NCBI RefSeq assembly: GCF_022810765.1
Contig: NZ_CP094494.1
Coordinates: 372,001 to 436,000, forward strand
DNA: 64,000 bases
Direction: 5' to 3'
Source: Winogradskyella sp. MH6
GTDB taxonomy: Bacteria > Bacteroidota > Bacteroidia > Flavobacteriales > Flavobacteriaceae
Translations under genes and position numbers: made by a program
Notes under the pieces: generated by a model
Database searches by the model: none
Seen by the model: only the letters and a program-made list of their open reading frames with translations
What the model was told of the DNA's origin: nothing
In this document: positions 61,870-64,000 of the stretch, one piece after another
Layout of the letters: each line of letters begins with the position of its first letter
Numbering within the stretch: position 1 is the first letter of the stretch

Positions 61870-63510
61870 ATGAGCAGAAAGAACGAAGTAACAATTTCAG
61901 ACTTTAAAGGAGCTATTGTATGGTCATACACACGCGTGTCCTCAAAAGAGCAATTTTTAAAAAACGGAAGTATTGAGACCCAAGTCAAACGGCTCAAAGA
62001 ATGTGCTTCTGACAACGGTTTAATTATTACCAAGGAATTCGATGCTGAGTACGAAAGTTCGAGGCGAATCAATACCCAAAAGACTTTGAACGAGTTGTTG
62101 AATGCTATTAAAACCACTCCTAAAGCACAAAGGCCCCAGATCATACTTATTTGGTCTCCCAGTCGGTTTGGACGTGCCGGATCGGAACATATTGAACTGT
62201 TCGTCAGTCTTAGACGTAAGTACAATGTGTATCTGTATTCTGTGAGTACTGGCCATAATACGTTTACTGAGCGCAATGAAAACGAATTCTCTACGCAACT
62301 ACTATATGCACAAAAAGAAAATTTTAACCGTCAAGATGTTATCATACCTGGAATGATCAACGTTCTTGAGAAAGGTACATTTCTCGGAAGAGCTCCAAGA
62401 GGTTACGATCACTTTGGCCCTAGAGTTTCCGACCCATCTAAAGTACAAGCAAAGCAGGAGATTAAACTTAACGCTCACGGAAAACTGATTAAAGAAGCGT
62501 TTAGACTAAAACTTTACAAAAATCATACTGATAAGGAAATTCAAGATCTCTTAAAGCTAGAAGGTCTGTACATCCCAAAACAGACGCTGAGTAAAATGTG
62601 GTCTAACCTGTTTTATGCAGGATACTTTACGAACAGTTTAGTTCCCGATACCGAAATCAAAGGCCATTGGAAACCAATCATTACAAGAAAGGAATTTGAT
62701 CTGCTTCAAAAGAAGCTAAATAATTCAAACCAAATAGGAATCCCTAAAATAAATGGCAATACCGAAACCCCTTTGGTGCCAAAGTTTCTGGTCTGTGATG
62801 ATTGCGACACCAACATGACCTCATATAAAAACAAACGAAAGCAGATCTTATATTATAAATGTTCATCATGTAATAAAACTGTAAATGCAAATACAAGAAT
62901 GAAATCACTTTCAGCTGGTATGCATCAGCAGTTTTCTGAAGTATTAGAATCATTGAAGTTATCAAAAGCATTTCAAAATCTGTTCTCAAAGCAACTTGAG
63001 AAGATTATTGAAAATGAAATATCATCCAGTACGAATAAAAAAAGACAACTAAGCTCTGAAATCAATAAGCTTCAGGAACAATTTGACAAAATAGAATTCA
63101 GGTACGCTACAGATGAAATATCGAAAGAAATTTTTGAAAGACATGGATTAAAACTTAAACAACAAATTGAAAAGAAAAAACAATTTCTTCTGAATCTGCC
63201 ATCAAAAATATCGAACCACAAAAAAGTAATGAAATTCTTTCTTAAAATTGCCGAAAACCCAAGTCAATTCTACGAATCACTAGATTACCATAATAAAAGG
63301 TTACTACAAAATATCCTTTTTCCTGAGGGTTTCCGTTTTTCCATGAAAAACAAGGAATGTCGAACCAGTAAAATGAACCTATTATTTGAACTAACTAATT
63401 CATTTTTAACACAATATGACCAAAAAAAAGAAAAGACCCAAACAGAAAAACTGCTTGAGTCTCATTTAGTAGCGGGAACTGGACTCGAACCAGTGACCTT
63501 CGGGTTATGA
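61870..63510 (+). CDS. Serine site-specific recombinase
   Basis: 546 residues from the ATG at 61870. Resolvase catalytic domain with nucleophile Ser in YTRVSSKEQ (about residue 22) and conserved Arg residues (SPSRFGRAG), recombinase DNA-binding domain (about 165-270), zinc ribbon CDDC ... CSSC (about 310-335), then coiled coil. The last residues AGTGLEPVTFGL are encoded by the reverse complement of an initiator-tRNA 3' half, so the gene ends inside its attachment site. Large serine integrase of the island. Confidence 0.92.
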   Translation: MSRKNEVTISDFKGAIVWSYTRVSSKEQFLKNGSIETQVKRLKECASDNGLIITKEFDAEYESSRRINTQKTLNELLNAIKTTPKAQRPQIILIWSPSRFGRAGSEHIELFVSLRRKYNVYLYSVSTGHNTFTERNENEFSTQLLYAQKENFNRQDVIIPGMINVLEKGTFLGRAPRGYDHFGPRVSDPSKVQAKQEIKLNAHGKLIKEAFRLKLYKNHTDKEIQDLLKLEGLYIPKQTLSKMWSNLFYAGYFTNSLVPDTEIKGHWKPIITRKEFDLLQKKLNNSNQIGIPKINGNTETPLVPKFLVCDDCDTNMTSYKNKRKQILYYKCSSCNKTVNANTRMKSLSAGMHQQFSEVLESLKLSKAFQNLFSKQLEKIIENEISSSTNKKRQLSSEINKLQEQFDKIEFRYATDEISKEIFERHGLKLKQQIEKKKQFLLNLPSKISNHKKVMKFFLKIAENPSQFYESLDYHNKRLLQNILFPEGFRFSMKNKECRTSKMNLLFELTNSFLTQYDQKKEKTQTEKLLESHLVAGTGLEPVTFGL

Positions 63511-63512
63511 GT
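63468..63512 (-). other. Half tRNA-fMet gene at attachment junction
   Basis: Read on the minus strand, this is an initiator tRNA from the CAT anticodon loop (CTCATAACCCGAAGG) through the T arm (GGTTCGAGTCC) to the acceptor 3' strand (TCCCGCTA). The matching 5' half does not follow on the right (63513 onward), so this is an integration scar, not a working tRNA. No second copy is found in this window. Confidence 0.8.
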
Positions 63513-63670
63513 TCTAATTTTATCTCAAAAACACCCTAAATCAACTATTATTCCGCCTTAATTAGCTTAAATCGTGTTCCAAAACGTGTTCAGTTTCGTG
63601 TTCACTTTGTTAAGGTATAAATATATTCTTTTTTTAGAAGACATAAAAAGTAATTTCAGTTTAATCCATT
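63511..63670. other. Intergenic region right of the junction
   Basis: 160 bp, AT-rich, no tRNA 5' half and no gene. Probably the end of a second element or a remnant of flanking DNA. Confidence 0.5.
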
Positions 63671-64000
63671 TCAATAGTTCATGTAATCCTGCCACTTAAT
63701 TAGTACAAATTTATCATTACTATTCTCCTTTTTTCTCAAAAAGCCAAATTCATATACAAACAAATAAACATCTCCCTTTTTGTTCTTCCAATAATGTGTA
63801 AAGAAGTTAGGATCAAAACCTTCTTTAATCAAAACCGACTGTCTAACTATAGCTTTACCTGCCCTATTGTATTGCTTCAACAACCTTCTGTTCAAACGTA
63901 ATTTGTTATCTACCTTATTGTAAAATCGCTCTGGGCGTTCCCTCTCGATCTTATACTGATTTGCGCTCTTGCACCTCGCATCACAATACTTTTTATCTAT
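63671..64000 (-). CDS. Zinc-finger protein, partial (N-terminus outside window)
   Basis: The frame is open to the window edge; only its C-terminal 109 residues are seen. Starts KKYCDARCKSANQYKIERERPERFY, a C-x3-C segment plus basic linker like the zinc-finger protein at 60319. The TTG at 63895 is not the start, because the cysteine segment upstream is in frame. Ends FVLIKWQDYMNY. Mobile-element cargo; function unknown. Confidence 0.65.
   Translation of the reverse strand: MDKKYCDARCKSANQYKIERERPERFYNKVDNKLRLNRRLLKQYNRAGKAIVRQSVLIKEGFDPNFFTHYWKNKKGDVYLFVYEFGFLRKKENSNDKFVLIKWQDYMNY

Noticed and set aside
63468..63512. Functional tRNA-fMet
   Set aside because: Only the half from the anticodon loop to the 3' end is present; D arm and 5' acceptor strand are missing.
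1..64000. CRISPR arrays, rRNA genes, intact IS elements
   Set aside because: No regularly spaced repeats with spacers, no rRNA sequence and no transposase gene were seen in the window.

Overview
The window reads as chromosome of a low-GC marine-type member of the Flavobacteriaceae (Bacteroidota). Start sites rarely show Shine-Dalgarno sequences, promoters carry the Bacteroidota -7 element TAnnTTTG, lipoproteins are abundant, a type IX-style lectin protein sits at the left edge, and clade II nos, LytTR and TonB-receptor genes are of flavobacterial type.

Layout. 1-1568: 5' part of a secreted C-type-lectin protein (minus). 1584-6713: housekeeping genes der, a 2-TM protein, era, fhs and a SpoU-type RNA methylase. 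6814-12264: lipoprotein, small ORF, a universal stress protein (USP) with D-lactate dehydrogenase, and an Mla-type lipid transporter. 12341-13732: GerW-like/DUF2953 pair and a small helical protein. 13861-16789: a two-component pair, namely a PAS-LOV-PAS histidine kinase and a REC-cNMP-HTH_Crp regulator. 16870-27042: seven-USP/Hsp20 stress region (six of the seven USPs) with an ATP-cone nuclease, a beta-CASP hydrolase and two candidate small RNAs. 27248-34683: LytS/LytTR system and secreted hydrolases. 35132-43026: nitrous oxide reduction cluster (Rrf2 regulator, cytochrome c, fasciclin, nosZ, membrane protein, nosL, nosD, nosF, nosY, lipoprotein). 43081-46535: copper-handling operon with a TonB receptor. 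46845-52312: Rrf2 regulators, anaerobic ribonucleotide reductase nrdGD, a heme-copper-oxidase-like protein and RIC. 52601-64000: accessory DNA with a PLD-SNF2 helicase, a type II CBASS operon with an unusual DUF6602-like nuclease gene, zinc-finger and MerR-like proteins, and a serine recombinase whose 3' end runs into a half initiator-tRNA gene.

Main result. Fourteen sites of the form TGAY-N4-RTCA (one with a single mismatch) lie with their centre exactly 29.5 bp from the first base of a -7 element, which places them near -41.5, the classical position of a CRP/FNR-type activator. They precede fhs, five USP transcription units, hsp20, the GerW pair, the nos operon, the copper operon, two apparently noncoding transcripts, and both sides of the kinase/regulator locus. 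The kinase carries a canonical LOV photoreceptor domain (NCRFLQ with the adduct cysteine), and its partner has a CRP/FNR DNA-binding domain. I infer a light- or flavin-redox-tuned regulon for low oxygen and stress. Its content (many USPs plus alpha-crystallin) resembles the mycobacterial DosR regulon, here extended to N2O respiration. That the adjacent regulator binds these sites is inference; the sites and their spacing are read directly from the sequence.
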